Counted from the first letter of the stretch, positions 1 to 8,814 are shown. The stretch: DNA of 64,000 nucleotides from Burkholderiales bacterium 70-64 (GCA_001898645.1 MKUQ01000060.1:62001-126000), one strand, 5' to 3'. A program made the numbers and translations. Notes: generated by a model from the sequence alone, not told the origin.

Positions 1-2
1 GC

Positions 3-887
3 AACGTGATCGTCGAGGGCGCGGCGATCGAGGGCCTGCTCGAGACGATCGGACGCGAGCGCGTGAGCGTGTTCACCTGCGTGCCGACGGCGCTCACCCG
101 CATCGTCAATCATCCGGATCTCGAACGCCACGACCTGTCCAGCCTGCGCGCCATCGGCTACGGCGCCGAGCCGATCCCATATAACACGCTGGAGAAGGCG
201 CTCGAGCGGTTCGGACCGGTCCTGACGCAGAACTACGGCCTGACGGAAGCGATGATGACGGTCGCGACGCTGCGCCCTGCGGAGCACTTCGTGTCCGACG
301 CGGCCACCGGCCGCAGGGTGCCGCGGGTCGGATCGATCGGGCGGCCGTACACCTTCGTCGAGGTCGTGCTGCGCGACGGCAACGGCGAGCGGGTGCCCGA
401 GGGCGAGGTGGGCGAGATCACGATCCGTTCCGATCACGTGATGCAGGGGTACTGGAACCGGCCCGAGGAAACCGCGAAAGTGCTGCGCGACGGCTGGCTG
501 TGGACCGGCGACCTCGCCCGCTGCGACGAGCAGGGATTCATCACGCTTGCCGGGCGCAGCAAGGACATGCTGATCTGCGGCGGGTTCAACATCTATCCGG
601 CCGAGGTCGAGGCCGTGCTCACCAGCCATCCGCGCGTGCTCGAGGCGGCGGTGGTCGGGACGCCGGATCCCGATTGGGGCGAGATCGCGGTGGCGTTCGT
701 CACCGCGCTGCCGGGCACGGCGCTTTCCGCCGAAGAATTGCGCAGTCACTGCAAACCCGTGCTCGGCATGAAGACGCCGCGTGCGTTCCGGCTCGTCGAT
801 GCGCTGCCGAAGAACGCCAACGGCAAGGTCGACAAGCCGAAGCTGAACGCTGCGGCGGCCCGCATGGAGGAATGCGGCGATGTCTGA
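3..887 (+). CDS. Acyl-CoA synthetase (AMP-dependent), C-terminal part
   Basis: This is the C-terminal ~294 residues of an adenylate-forming acyl-CoA ligase; the true start lies left of the window. The family activates a carboxylic acid to acyl-AMP and then to the CoA thioester. Visible family motifs are NYGLTEA (the A5-type motif), GWLWTGDLARCDEQG containing the adenylate-contacting TGD, the hinge region GRSKDML followed by GGFNIYPAEVE, and the terminal catalytic-lysine motif NANGKVDK. The next gene, a thiolase, begins inside its last codons, so the two are co-transcribed and probably act in one beta-oxidation-like or aromatic side-chain pathway. The acyl substrate cannot be told from this fragment. 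Confidence 0.93.
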   Translation, partial: NVIVEGAAIEGLLETIGRERVSVFTCVPTALTRIVNHPDLERHDLSSLRAIGYGAEPIPYNTLEKALERFGPVLTQNYGLTEAMMTVATLRPAEHFVSDAATGRRVPRVGSIGRPYTFVEVVLRDGNGERVPEGEVGEITIRSDHVMQGYWNRPEETAKVLRDGWLWTGDLARCDEQGFITLAGRSKDMLICGGFNIYPAEVEAVLTSHPRVLEAAVVGTPDPDWGEIAVAFVTALPGTALSAEELRSHCKPVLGMKTPRAFRLVDALPKNANGKVDKPKLNAAAARMEECGDV

Positions 888-2076
888 CCAGGACGTGGTC
901 GTCGTCTCGGTGGCGAGGACGCCGTTCGGCCGATTCGAAGGAGCATTGAGCGGGATCGACGGGCCGGTGCTCGGCGCGCTGGCGATCGACGAAGCGGTGC
1001 GCCGCGCCGGGATGCTCCCCGACAGCGTCGGTGCGGTCTATGGCGGGGTGGGCATGATCGCATCGGGGGTGCTCACGCCGGTGCGCCAGGCGGTGCTGCG
1101 CTCCTGCCTGCCGGAATCGACCCCATCCGCGGCCATCGACCGCGCCTGCTGCTCGGGCATGACCGCCATCGGGATCGGCTTCAGGGAGCTGCTGCTCGAC
1201 GAGTCGGAGGTCGTGGTCTGCGGCGGGTTCGACTCGCTCAGCCGTACGCCGCTGCTGTGGCCGAGGGACCGCGCCAGGCGCATCGGCAACGTCGCCGTCG
1301 AGGATCCGCTGCTGCTGCGAGGCGCGGTGGTCGATCGGCCGATCGCGGTCTATTCCGGCGAAGAGGCGCTGCGCCGCGGCGTCGATCGCGAGCAGCAGGA
1401 CCGCTGGGCCGTCGAGAGCCACCGGCGCTATGCGCGGGCCGAGGCGGCCGGACGGTTCGCCTTCGAGCGGTTCGCGGTGCAGGCGCCCGGCGGCAAGGGT
1501 GCGCAGATCCGCGTGGACACCGACGAGTCGCCGCGCCCCGATACGACACTCGAGAAGCTCGCCCGGCTCGAACCGGTCTACGGCGGCAGGACGATCACTG
1601 CCGGCAATGCCCCGGGCCTGAACGACGGCGCGGCGTTCCTCGTGCTCTGCCGGCGCGGCTACGCGCGGGCGCACGGCCTCGAGCCGCTCGCACGCATCGT
1701 CGACCATGCGCAGGTATGCGGCGGTCCGACCTCGGGGACCTCGACGCCCGCCGCGGCCATCGCCCGCCTCGCGCAGCGCAACGGGCGCGAGGTGCGGCAG
1801 TGGGACGGCATCGAGATCAACGAGGCCTATGCCGCCACGCCGCTGGTGAGCACGCTGGTCCTGGCCGATGGAGACGAACAGGAGGCGGCACGCCTGCGCG
1901 AGCGCACCAACGTGCATGGCGGCGCGGTCGCGATCGGCCACCCTCTCGGCGCGAGCGGGGCGCGCATCGTGATGTCGCTGATCAACTGCCTGAGACGTCG
2001 CGGCGGCGGACGAGGCGTGGCCGCGATCTGCGGCGGTTTCGGCCAGGGCGACGGCGTGATGGTCGAGGTCGGGTAG
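880..2076 (+). CDS. Thiolase family acyltransferase
   Basis: 398-residue thiolase. The family either splits 3-ketoacyl-CoA with CoA or condenses two acyl-CoAs. Residues 86-93 (IDRACCSG) carry the acyl-accepting cysteine, most likely C90 by alignment with the C-x-S-G pattern. NEAYA, the GHPLGASGAR histidine loop and the C-terminal CGGFGQGDG stretch supply the other active-site elements. Length is normal for the family. The ATG at 880 overlaps the preceding ligase gene by 8 bases, which implies translational coupling. Degradative and biosynthetic thiolases look alike at this level; the neighbouring ligase favours a degradative role. Confidence 0.92.
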   Translation: MSDQDVVVVSVARTPFGRFEGALSGIDGPVLGALAIDEAVRRAGMLPDSVGAVYGGVGMIASGVLTPVRQAVLRSCLPESTPSAAIDRACCSGMTAIGIGFRELLLDESEVVVCGGFDSLSRTPLLWPRDRARRIGNVAVEDPLLLRGAVVDRPIAVYSGEEALRRGVDREQQDRWAVESHRRYARAEAAGRFAFERFAVQAPGGKGAQIRVDTDESPRPDTTLEKLARLEPVYGGRTITAGNAPGLNDGAAFLVLCRRGYARAHGLEPLARIVDHAQVCGGPTSGTSTPAAAIARLAQRNGREVRQWDGIEINEAYAATPLVSTLVLADGDEQEAARLRERTNVHGGAVAIGHPLGASGARIVMSLINCLRRRGGGRGVAAICGGFGQGDGVMVEVG

Positions 2077-2081
2077 CGGGA

Positions 2082-3131
2082 ATGTCCGAGCGGCCGATCG
2101 ACATCCGGCAGGTGGCTCGCACGCTCAGCGCGGTCGAGAACCGCCGGCCCCAGGCCGATGCGATCGTGCGCGAGGCCTACCGGCAGGCGCGCCCGGTCCC
2201 GGTGGTGGGAATCGCCGGCCCCCCGGGCGCGGGGAAGTCCACCCTGCTCGACCATCTGGCGCTCCACTGGGCGCAGGCGGGCGAGCAGGTGGCCGTCATT
2301 GCCGTCGATCCGTCCAGCCCGTATACCGGGGGCGCGATGCTCGGCGATCGGTTCCGCATGGACCGTGCCAGCGCCCATCCGCGCGTGTTCGTGCGCAGCC
2401 TGTCTTCGCGCGGCCAGGCGGGCGGCCTGAGCCGGGCCGCGCAGGACGTGGTCACGGTGATCGGAGCGCTCGGCTTCGACCGCGTGCTGGTCGAAACGGT
2501 GGGCAGCGGCCAGGCGGACCTCGACGTGGCCATGCTGGCGGACTGCGTCGTCGTCGTCTCGGTGCCGGGCCTCGGCGACCAGATCCAGGCGGCCAAGGCG
2601 GGCATCCTCGAGATCGGCGACGTCTATGCCGTGAACAAGCAGGACCTCCCCGGCGCCGACACGGTGGCCGGACACCTGGAGGCGAATCTCGATCTGGTCT
2701 ATCCGGGCCGCGCGGGCGTGAACGAGCCGGGCCGCACCGGCCGGCGCTACGCGGCGGGCGGCGCCAATCCGTCGGTGCATCGGAGGCATGGGGCAGCGCA
2801 CGGGCCGGAATCGTTCTGGCGGCCTCCCGTCATGCGAGTGAGCGCCCGCGAGGGCGCGGGCATCGACGCGCTGGCCGGCACGATCGACGCATTCCTCGAG
2901 TGGCAGCGTGAGGGCGGGTGCGAGGCGCAGCGCCGGGTCGAACGGCTTCGAAGCCACGTCGCGCGGCTGGCGGCCGGGCGCCTGCTCGCGCTCGCCTCGC
3001 ACGAAGGATCCTCCGCCGAGCTGGGCCGTCTCGCGGAACGCGTCGCCTCGGGTGCGTCCACGCCGGACCAAGCCGCGGAGGTCCTTATCGATGTACTGTT
3101 CGAGAGCTGGCGCAGGCGGCGCGCGACTTGA
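2082..3131 (+). CDS. MeaB/ArgK-type G3E GTPase
   Basis: 349-residue P-loop GTPase of the MeaB/ArgK/MMAA family, which protects and gates loading of B12-dependent acyl-CoA mutases. The Walker A motif GPPGAGKS is at residues 46-53. VETVGSGQ and the following VAMLAD form the switch region, and the base-recognition motif reads NKQD rather than the usual NKAD. The ATG at 2082 is 5 bases after the thiolase stop and is preferred because the sequence upstream in the same frame is thiolase shadow. No mutase or B12 gene is in the window; a partner may lie to the left of it. The operon context with a ligase and thiolase fits acyl-CoA catabolism through propionyl- or isobutyryl-type intermediates, which is inference. 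Confidence 0.9.
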   Translation: MSERPIDIRQVARTLSAVENRRPQADAIVREAYRQARPVPVVGIAGPPGAGKSTLLDHLALHWAQAGEQVAVIAVDPSSPYTGGAMLGDRFRMDRASAHPRVFVRSLSSRGQAGGLSRAAQDVVTVIGALGFDRVLVETVGSGQADLDVAMLADCVVVVSVPGLGDQIQAAKAGILEIGDVYAVNKQDLPGADTVAGHLEANLDLVYPGRAGVNEPGRTGRRYAAGGANPSVHRRHGAAHGPESFWRPPVMRVSAREGAGIDALAGTIDAFLEWQREGGCEAQRRVERLRSHVARLAAGRLLALASHEGSSAELGRLAERVASGASTPDQAAEVLIDVLFESWRRRRAT

Positions 3132-3137
3132 CGGACT

Positions 3138-3710
3138 TCAGGGCAGCCAGCCGGACGGGCCGGCCAGCGCGATCACGCCGAGCACCGCGAACAGCGCCGC
3201 CGCGACGCCGTGCACCAGCCGCACCGGCATGCGGGTGGCCATGCGGTCGCCGGCCAGCACCGCCGGCACGTTGGCGATCATCATGCCGAGGGTGGTGCCG
3301 GCCACCACCGGCAGGAAGGCGTCGAAGCGCGCTGCCAGGGCCACCGTGGCGATCTGCGTCTTGTCGCCCATCTCGGCGAGGAAGAAGGCCAGCAGCGTGG
3401 CGCCGAGCACTCCCAGCCCGGCGCCGCGCACCTGCACCGAGTCGAGCTTGTCGGGCACCAGCACCCAGGCGGCCATCGCGATGAACGACAGACCGAGCGC
3501 CCAGCGCAGGACCTCGGGTCCGAGCAGCGCGTTCAGCCAGCCGCCGACGGCGCTCGCCAGCGCGTGGTTGAAGAGCGTCGCGAGGAAGATTCCGGTGACG
3601 ATGGGCAGCGGGCGCCGGTAGCGGGCGGCCAGCACGAGCGAGAGCAGCTGCGTCTTGTCGCCGATCTCGGCGAGCGCGACGATGCCGGTGGAGACGAGGA
3701 AGGCTTCCAT
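3138..3710 (-). CDS. GDT1/UPF0016 family Mn2+ exporter (MneA-like)
   Basis: 190-residue membrane protein of the GDT1/TMEM165 family, whose bacterial members export manganese. It shows the internal duplication of the family: EIGDKT at residues 15-20 and EMGDKT at 113-118, each within a transmembrane helix and expected to bind the cation. About six hydrophobic segments are visible. The ATG at 3710 was chosen over an upstream in-frame start at 3755 because MEAFLVSTG starts the first helix directly and the extra residues are riboswitch leader. No clear Shine-Dalgarno precedes it. The long leader contains a yybP-ykoY aptamer, which strongly supports manganese as the regulating ion. Confidence 0.92.
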   Translation of the reverse strand: MEAFLVSTGIVALAEIGDKTQLLSLVLAARYRRPLPIVTGIFLATLFNHALASAVGGWLNALLGPEVLRWALGLSFIAMAAWVLVPDKLDSVQVRGAGLGVLGATLLAFFLAEMGDKTQIATVALAARFDAFLPVVAGTTLGMMIANVPAVLAGDRMATRMPVRLVHGVAAALFAVLGVIALAGPSGWLP

Positions 3711-3721
3711 GGGGCGATCGC

Positions 3722-3769
3722 GGGTCGGGCGGAGGGCGAGCCGATGGCAAGACACCGTCCGCCCGACCC
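3722..3769 (-). promoter_or_regulatory. 12-bp stem-loop between Mn riboswitch and start codon
   Basis: Perfect 12-bp inverted repeat (GGGTCGGGCGGA at 3722-3733 against its complement at 3758-3769) with a 24-base loop. In the mRNA it sits between the yybP-ykoY aptamer and the GDT1 start, ending 11 bases before the ATG. There is no U-run after it, so it is not a textbook intrinsic terminator. It is a good candidate for the expression platform of the riboswitch, acting on translation or on Rho-dependent termination; the mechanism is inferred. Confidence 0.6.
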
Positions 3770-3784
3770 CGGACGCGGTGCACC

Positions 3785-3906
3785 GCCAATGGTCTCGCCA
3801 GACGGCCGCGCGGCGGCGGCCCCATGCGCGCCATGCTTCGATGACGAAGCAAGCATGTTGACGCGCATCCCCCGCGAGCGGGGGCGGCTACTCCCCAAGG
3901 ACGGGC
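3785..3906 (-). promoter_or_regulatory. yybP-ykoY manganese riboswitch
   Basis: The RNA read from the minus strand contains GGGGAGUAGC (start at 3896), a GC-rich helix, GUCAACAUGC, a second helix and CGAGACC (GAGACC at 3796-3791) in the order and spacing of the yybP-ykoY aptamer. These are the two conserved loops that dock to bind Mn2+ in this riboswitch class. It lies directly upstream of a GDT1-family exporter, the commonest gene controlled by this RNA. In known members Mn2+ binding turns expression on. Confidence 0.9.
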
Positions 3907-3908
3907 GC

Positions 3909-3914
3909 AGTATA
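3909..3914 (-). promoter_or_regulatory. Candidate -10 box for the riboswitch transcript
   Basis: TATACT on the minus strand, placed a few bases upstream of the yybP-ykoY aptamer so that the RNA would begin at its 5' edge. No convincing -35 box is seen 17 bases upstream. Confidence 0.5.
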
Positions 3915-3997
3915 GCAGCGCTGCCCGGGGCGCGATCGGCGGGGGCGGCCTCGTCCCCTTGCCCTTACCATATCCGGCCGCCTCGACTCCCCCGCAC

Positions 3998-6826
3998 ATG
4001 CCCGAACCGCCCCTTCGACCCGAGCAGCGCGCCGGCGTCCTCGACGACCCGTCGCTGCGCGACGCCGGCGAGGTGGCGCGGGCGCTCGGCACCGACCTCG
4101 AGCGCGGGCTGGGCGCGCAGGAGGCGGCGCGCCGCCTCGCGCGCGACGGCCCGAACGAGCTGCGCGCAACGCCGCCGCCGCCCGCCTGGCGCCGCCTGCT
4201 CGCCCAGTTCCGGGACCCGCTCGTCTACCTGCTGCTGGCCGCGGTGGTCATCTCGCTCGCCGCCTGGGCGATCGAGGGCGCGGCCGGCTGGCCGGTGGAC
4301 GCGCTCGTCATCGCCCTGATCGTCGCGGCCAACGGCATGCTCGGCTACATGCAGGAGGCCAGGGCGCAGAACGCGGTGGCGGCCCTGGCGCGCATGACGG
4401 CGGTCACCTCCGCGGTGGTGCGCGACGGCCGCCTGCAGCGCGTGCCCAGCGCCGCGCTGGTGCGCGGCGACCTGCTGGTGCTGGGCGAGGGCGACGCCGT
4501 GGGCGCGGACGCGCGCCTGGTGCAGGCTGCCTCGCTGCGCGTGCTGGAAGCCTCGCTCACCGGCGAGAGCGAGGCGGTGCTCAAGGACGCGGACACGCTG
4601 CCCGAACCGGCGGCGCTCGGCGATCGGCTCGACATGGTGTTCAAGGGCACGGCCGTGGCGCAGGGCACGGGCCGTGCCGTGGTGACCGCGACCGGCATGC
4701 GCACCGAGGTGGGCTCGATCGCCGGCATGCTCGAGTCGGCCGAAGAGGCGCCCAGCCCGCTGCAGAAGGAAGTGGCGCGCATCGGGCGTACCCTCGGCGT
4801 CGCGGTGCTGGTCATCGCCGCGGTGGTGATGGCGACCGTGTTCGTGATCTCCGGCGTGCGCACGGCCGGCGGCGCGGTCGAGATCCTGCTGTTCGGCGTG
4901 TCGCTGGCGGTGGCGGCGGTCCCCGAGGGGCTGCCGGCGATCCTCTCGGTGGTGCTCGCCCTCGGGGTACAGCGCATGGCCCGGCGCAACGCCATCGTCA
5001 AGGAGCTCTCCTCGGTGGAGACGCTCGGCTCGGCGTCGGTGATCGCCGCCGACAAGACCGGCACGCTGACCCGCTCGGAGATGACCATCGTGCGCCTGAT
5101 CACCGCCTCGGGCACCGCGCGCCTGACCGGCGTGGGCTACGCGCCGCACGGGCGCCTCGAGTGCGAGGCCAGCGGGACGCCCGGCGAGGCGATGCTGGCC
5201 GAGGACATCGTGGTGCTCAGCGGCGGCAGCCTCGCCGGCAACGCCGCGCTGCACCAGGGTCCCGATGGCCGGTGGCAGATCCAGGGCGACCCGACCGAAG
5301 CGGCGTTCCTGGTGGCCGAGCGCAAGGCCGGCCTCGCCGAGCGGCGCCGGCGGCGCTTCGCGCGCGTCGGCGAGATCCCGTTCACCTCCGAGCGCAAGAT
5401 GATGTCCACCATCGAGGTGGACCACGAGCACGGCGGGCAACTGGTGGTGATCGCCAAGGGCGCGCCGGACGTTCTCCTCGGGCGATGCAGCCGGATGCGC
5501 GCCGGCATGGAGGTCGTCGACCTGGACGAGCGGTCGCGCGCGCGCATCCTCGCCGAAGTCGACGGGCTCTCCGACGCGGCGCTGCGCACGCTCGCGGTGG
5601 CCTATCGCCCGCTCGAAGCGGGCGAGGACCCCGACGATGCGGCGCGGCTCGAGCGCGACCTGATCTACGCCGGCACGGTGGGCATCATCGACCCGCCGCG
5701 CGAGGAGGTCGGGCCGGCCATCGGCGAGGCGCGCCGCGCCGGCATCCGGGTGCTGATGATCACCGGCGACCACCCGCGCACGGCCGCGCGCATCGCTGCC
5801 GACCTCGGCATCGTCGAGGCCGGGGCCGGTGAGCACGCGGGAGCCGGCGTGCTCACCGGCCGCGAGCTCGAGCGGATGGACGATGCGGCGCTGGCCGAGG
5901 CGGTGCGCGCCACGTCGGTGTACGCGCGCGTGGAGCCGCGCCACAAGCTGCGCATCGTCGACGCGCTGCAGGCCGCCGGCCACGTCGTCGCCATGACCGG
6001 CGACGGCGTGAACGATGCACCGGCGCTCAAGGCCGCCGACATCGGCGTCGCGATGGGCATCACCGGCACCGAGGTCACGCGGGAAGCCGCCCGCATGATC
6101 CTCGCCGACGACAACTTCGCCACCATCGTCGCGGCCGTGCGCGAGGGGCGCGTCATCTTCGAGAACATCCGCAAGTTCCTGCGCTACCTGCTCTCGTCGA
6201 ACATGGGCGAGGTGCTCACGGTGTTCCTCGGCGTGGTGCTGGCCGAGGCGATCGGCCTGGTCGGCCCGGGCGGAGCGGTGGTGCTGCCGCTGCTGGCGAC
6301 GCAGATCCTGTGGGTCAACCTGATCACCGACTCCGGTCCCGCCCTGGCCATGGGCATCGACCCGCAGACCGACGACGTGATGGCGCGCAAGCCGCGCCCG
6401 TCGGACGAGCGCGTCATCGACGCGCGCATGTGGGCAGGCGTGCTCGAGGTCGGTGCGGTGATGGCCGCCGTGACCCTGCTGGCGCTCGACATGTACCTGC
6501 CGGGCGGGGCGATCGAGGGCAGCCGCGACGTGGCCAACGCGCGCACCGCCGCCTTCACCACGCTCGTGTTCGCGCAGCTGTTCAACTGCTTCAATGCCCG
6601 CTCGGAGTCGGCGAGCGCGTTTCGCCACCTGTTCGTCAATCGCTGGCTGTGGGGCGCGGTCGTCCTGTCGGTGCTGCTGCAGGTGGCCGTGGTGGAGCTC
6701 GGCTTCATGAACCTCGCCTTCGGCACGGTGCCGCTGGGCCTCGACCAGTGGCTGGCATGCGCGGCCCTGGCGAGCGTGGTGCTGTGGACGAGCGAGCTGC
6801 GCAAGCTGCTGGCGCGCCTGCGCTGA
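3998..6826 (+). CDS. P-type cation-transporting ATPase (P2A-like)
   Basis: 942-residue P-type ATPase, close to SERCA/PMA-type Ca2+ pumps and bacterial relatives, acting in the inner membrane. In order: N-terminal cation-ATPase domain, actuator domain with TGES (SLTGESEAV), helix M4 with PEGLP at 309-313, phosphorylation loop DKTGT with D352, the nucleotide domain, the hinge TGDGVNDAP, and a C-terminal block of transmembrane helices. The ATG at 3998 is preferred; an upstream non-ATG start at 3959 would add 13 proline-rich residues. It is divergent from the manganese-riboswitch gene and shares its intergenic region. Ca2+ is the family default; Mn2+ export is possible given the neighbour, but no residue seen proves the ion. 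Confidence 0.93.
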   Translation: MPEPPLRPEQRAGVLDDPSLRDAGEVARALGTDLERGLGAQEAARRLARDGPNELRATPPPPAWRRLLAQFRDPLVYLLLAAVVISLAAWAIEGAAGWPVDALVIALIVAANGMLGYMQEARAQNAVAALARMTAVTSAVVRDGRLQRVPSAALVRGDLLVLGEGDAVGADARLVQAASLRVLEASLTGESEAVLKDADTLPEPAALGDRLDMVFKGTAVAQGTGRAVVTATGMRTEVGSIAGMLESAEEAPSPLQKEVARIGRTLGVAVLVIAAVVMATVFVISGVRTAGGAVEILLFGVSLAVAAVPEGLPAILSVVLALGVQRMARRNAIVKELSSVETLGSASVIAADKTGTLTRSEMTIVRLITASGTARLTGVGYAPHGRLECEASGTPGEAMLAEDIVVLSGGSLAGNAALHQGPDGRWQIQGDPTEAAFLVAERKAGLAERRRRRFARVGEIPFTSERKMMSTIEVDHEHGGQLVVIAKGAPDVLLGRCSRMRAGMEVVDLDERSRARILAEVDGLSDAALRTLAVAYRPLEAGEDPDDAARLERDLIYAGTVGIIDPPREEVGPAIGEARRAGIRVLMITGDHPRTAARIAADLGIVEAGAGEHAGAGVLTGRELERMDDAALAEAVRATSVYARVEPRHKLRIVDALQAAGHVVAMTGDGVNDAPALKAADIGVAMGITGTEVTREAARMILADDNFATIVAAVREGRVIFENIRKFLRYLLSSNMGEVLTVFLGVVLAEAIGLVGPGGAVVLPLLATQILWVNLITDSGPALAMGIDPQTDDVMARKPRPSDERVIDARMWAGVLEVGAVMAAVTLLALDMYLPGGAIEGSRDVANARTAAFTTLVFAQLFNCFNARSESASAFRHLFVNRWLWGAVVLSVLLQVAVVELGFMNLAFGTVPLGLDQWLACAALASVVLWTSELRKLLARLR

Positions 6827-6882
6827 GCAGCGCCGATGGTATGCTCGGCGCGCGATTTCCCGAGCCGAGGCAGCTCCGAGCG

Positions 6883-7410
6883 ATGGACGAGGTGATCCTG
6901 GTGGATGCCGCCGACAATGCAGTCGGCGCCGCGGAGAAGCATGCCGCGCACGCGGCGGGCCTGCTGCATCGCGCCTTCTCGGTGATCGTGCTCGACTCGG
7001 CCGGCCGCATGCTCCTGCAGCAGCGCGCGCGCCACAAGTACCACTCGGGCGGCCTGTGGTCGAACACCTGCTGCAGCCACCCGCGCCCGGGCGAAGGCAC
7101 GGAGGCCGCGGCCCACCGCCGGCTCGTCGAGGAGATGGGGTTCGATTGCGCGCTCGAGCGCGTGCACGGCTTCGTCTACCGGGCCGAGGTCGGCAACGAT
7201 CTCATCGAGCACGAGTACGACCACGTCTTCGTCGGCCGCTGCGATGCGCTGCCGCGCTGCGATCCCCTGGAGGTCGAGGCCTGGCGCTGGATCGATCCGC
7301 ATTCGCTGATGCGTCTGGTGGCGCGGCGCCCGGACCTCTTCACCTACTGGTTCAGACGCTGCCTCGTCGAGAGGCCGCAGCTGCTCGCGCCCGGCACGGG
7401 CCCGGGCTGA
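6883..7410 (+). CDS. idi: Isopentenyl-diphosphate delta-isomerase, type I
   Basis: 175-residue Nudix-fold enzyme that interconverts IPP and DMAPP for isoprenoid synthesis. Family signatures are SNTCCSHP (active-site cysteine and a metal histidine), AAHRRLVEEMGF (Nudix-like helix) and EYDHVF, whose glutamate and histidine bind metal; the final TYWF region is also typical. The ATG at 6883 begins MDEVILVD, the usual family start; another ATG at 6841 would give a non-conserved extension. It follows the ATPase by about 56 bases and precedes an MFS gene by 6, so it may be read through from the ATPase promoter. Since most proteobacteria make both isomers by the DXP pathway, this enzyme would only adjust their ratio. 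Confidence 0.93.
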   Translation: MDEVILVDAADNAVGAAEKHAAHAAGLLHRAFSVIVLDSAGRMLLQQRARHKYHSGGLWSNTCCSHPRPGEGTEAAAHRRLVEEMGFDCALERVHGFVYRAEVGNDLIEHEYDHVFVGRCDALPRCDPLEVEAWRWIDPHSLMRLVARRPDLFTYWFRRCLVERPQLLAPGTGPG

Positions 7411-7416
7411 GAAGGT

Positions 7417-8625
7417 GTGAACGAAACCGCCGACGCGGCCGTCGTCCGCGCGAAGATCCTCGCCGGCGTCTCGGCCGCGGCCTTCCTCGGGCCGTTCACC
7501 CAGACGGTCTACGTGCCGAGCCTGCTGGAGATCGGCGCCGACCTGGCCGCCGACACGCTGATGGTCAACCTGACCATCTCCATCTTCACGGCCATCCTGG
7601 CCGCCAGCAGCTTCGTCGTCGGCCCGCTCGCCGACCATCGCGGCCGGCGCGCGGTGCTGCTGCCCGGGCTGGGCGTCTACGTCGCCGGCTGCCTGCTGTG
7701 CCTGCTCGCTCCGTCGTACTGGGCGTTCCTGGCCGGGCGCGTGGTGCAGGCCTGCGGCATCAGCACCGGCTCGGTGGTCGCCGCGGCGGTCATCGGCGAT
7801 CTCTACGCCGTGGACGAGCGGCCGCAGGCGATGAACCGCTACCAGCTGATGGTGTTCCTCGGGCCCGTGGCCGGGCCGGTCATCGGTGGGCTCATCGCGG
7901 CCCACCTGCACTGGCAGTGGGCCTTCGGCGTGCTGATGGCGGTCGGTCTCGCCGTCATGCTGTACAACGCAACCACCCTGCCCGAGACGCTCGCGCGCGC
8001 AGGCGCCGGCAACCCGCTCGCGCTCAGCCGCATCCGGGTGGTCGTGCGCAGTGCCTCGGCCCGCTCCATCCTGCTCCTCGGGTTCAGCCAGTTCTACGGC
8101 TACTACGTGTTCCTGGTGTTCCTGCCGCAACTGGCCGAGCGCTTCGCGCTGAGCACCTCCGGCAAGGGGCTCGCCTTCGTGCCGCTCACCGCGGGCATCC
8201 TCGCCGGCATCGAGGCGGTGAAGCGCTGGCTGCCTCGCCAGACGGGCACGCGCATCATGAGCGCAACCTCCTACGGCATCTGCGCCAGCGTCCTGGCGCT
8301 GTGGCTGGCGAGCACCGCCGGGGCGCTGTCGCTCGGCCTGCTGCTGCTGGCCACGCTGCTCTACGGCATGCTGCTCGGCGCCAGCCTGCCGGCCCAATCG
8401 ACGGCCCTGGTGAACCTGTTCACCGCCGAACGCGCCACCGCCATGGGCATCTACAACTTCACCCGCTTCATGGGTGCGGCCGCCGGACCCCTGCTGGGAG
8501 CGATGATCGCCGGAGCCTTCGGCCTGAACGCAGTGCTCCTCTCGCTGGGCCTGCTGCTGCTGGCGGCGGCATGGGCGATCCAGCGCGGCATGACGGATCC
8601 GGGCGAGGCGGCGGCGGGACGGTAG
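7417..8625 (+). CDS. MFS transporter, DHA1 drug-efflux type
   Basis: 402-residue major facilitator with about 12 hydrophobic segments. The DHA1 hallmarks are an N-terminal helix with the pattern GPFTQTVYVPSLLEIG, the loop-2 motif GPLADHRGRR between helices 2 and 3, and GPVAGPVIGG in helix 5 (antiporter motif C). It resembles Bcr/CflA-type multidrug or metabolite exporters. The GTG start at 7417 is 6 bases after idi; a GAAGG sequence sits unusually close to it. The substrate is unknown. Confidence 0.87.
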   Translation: MNETADAAVVRAKILAGVSAAAFLGPFTQTVYVPSLLEIGADLAADTLMVNLTISIFTAILAASSFVVGPLADHRGRRAVLLPGLGVYVAGCLLCLLAPSYWAFLAGRVVQACGISTGSVVAAAVIGDLYAVDERPQAMNRYQLMVFLGPVAGPVIGGLIAAHLHWQWAFGVLMAVGLAVMLYNATTLPETLARAGAGNPLALSRIRVVVRSASARSILLLGFSQFYGYYVFLVFLPQLAERFALSTSGKGLAFVPLTAGILAGIEAVKRWLPRQTGTRIMSATSYGICASVLALWLASTAGALSLGLLLLATLLYGMLLGASLPAQSTALVNLFTAERATAMGIYNFTRFMGAAAGPLLGAMIAGAFGLNAVLLSLGLLLLAAAWAIQRGMTDPGEAAAGR

Positions 8626-8635
8626 GCCGCGGAAA

Positions 8636-8667
8636 GGCGGCGAGTCATGGCGGGGCGCCTCGCCGCC
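8636..8667 (+). terminator. GC-rich hairpin after MFS gene
   Basis: Nine-base arms GGCGGCGAG (8636-8644) and CTCGCCGCC (8659-8667) lie 11 bases after the MFS stop. No T-run follows, so it is only a possible terminator. A second perfect hairpin (GTGCCGG at 8737-8743, CCGGCAC at 8748-8754) lies further on. The rest of 8626-8814 shows only a near-repeat (TCTCATTC at 8787 and 8796) before the next start. Confidence 0.4.
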
Positions 8668-8814
8668 GCGGGACCGGTATCGCCGCGTAGCCGGCATCCG
8701 TCCGTCGCCTCGCCGCTGCCGCACGTCCCCCTTTCCGTGCCGGCCGTCCGGCACGAATGCTAGGCTGGGTGCGGCTCATATGAGCTTCTCATTCCTCTCA
8801 TTCGAGACGATTCC

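Noticed and set aside
3965-6628. 887-residue minus-strand reading frame opposite the P-type ATPase
   Set aside because: Its His/Arg/Asp-rich sequence is the usual antisense product of GC-rich coding DNA, and the plus strand has all ATPase motifs.
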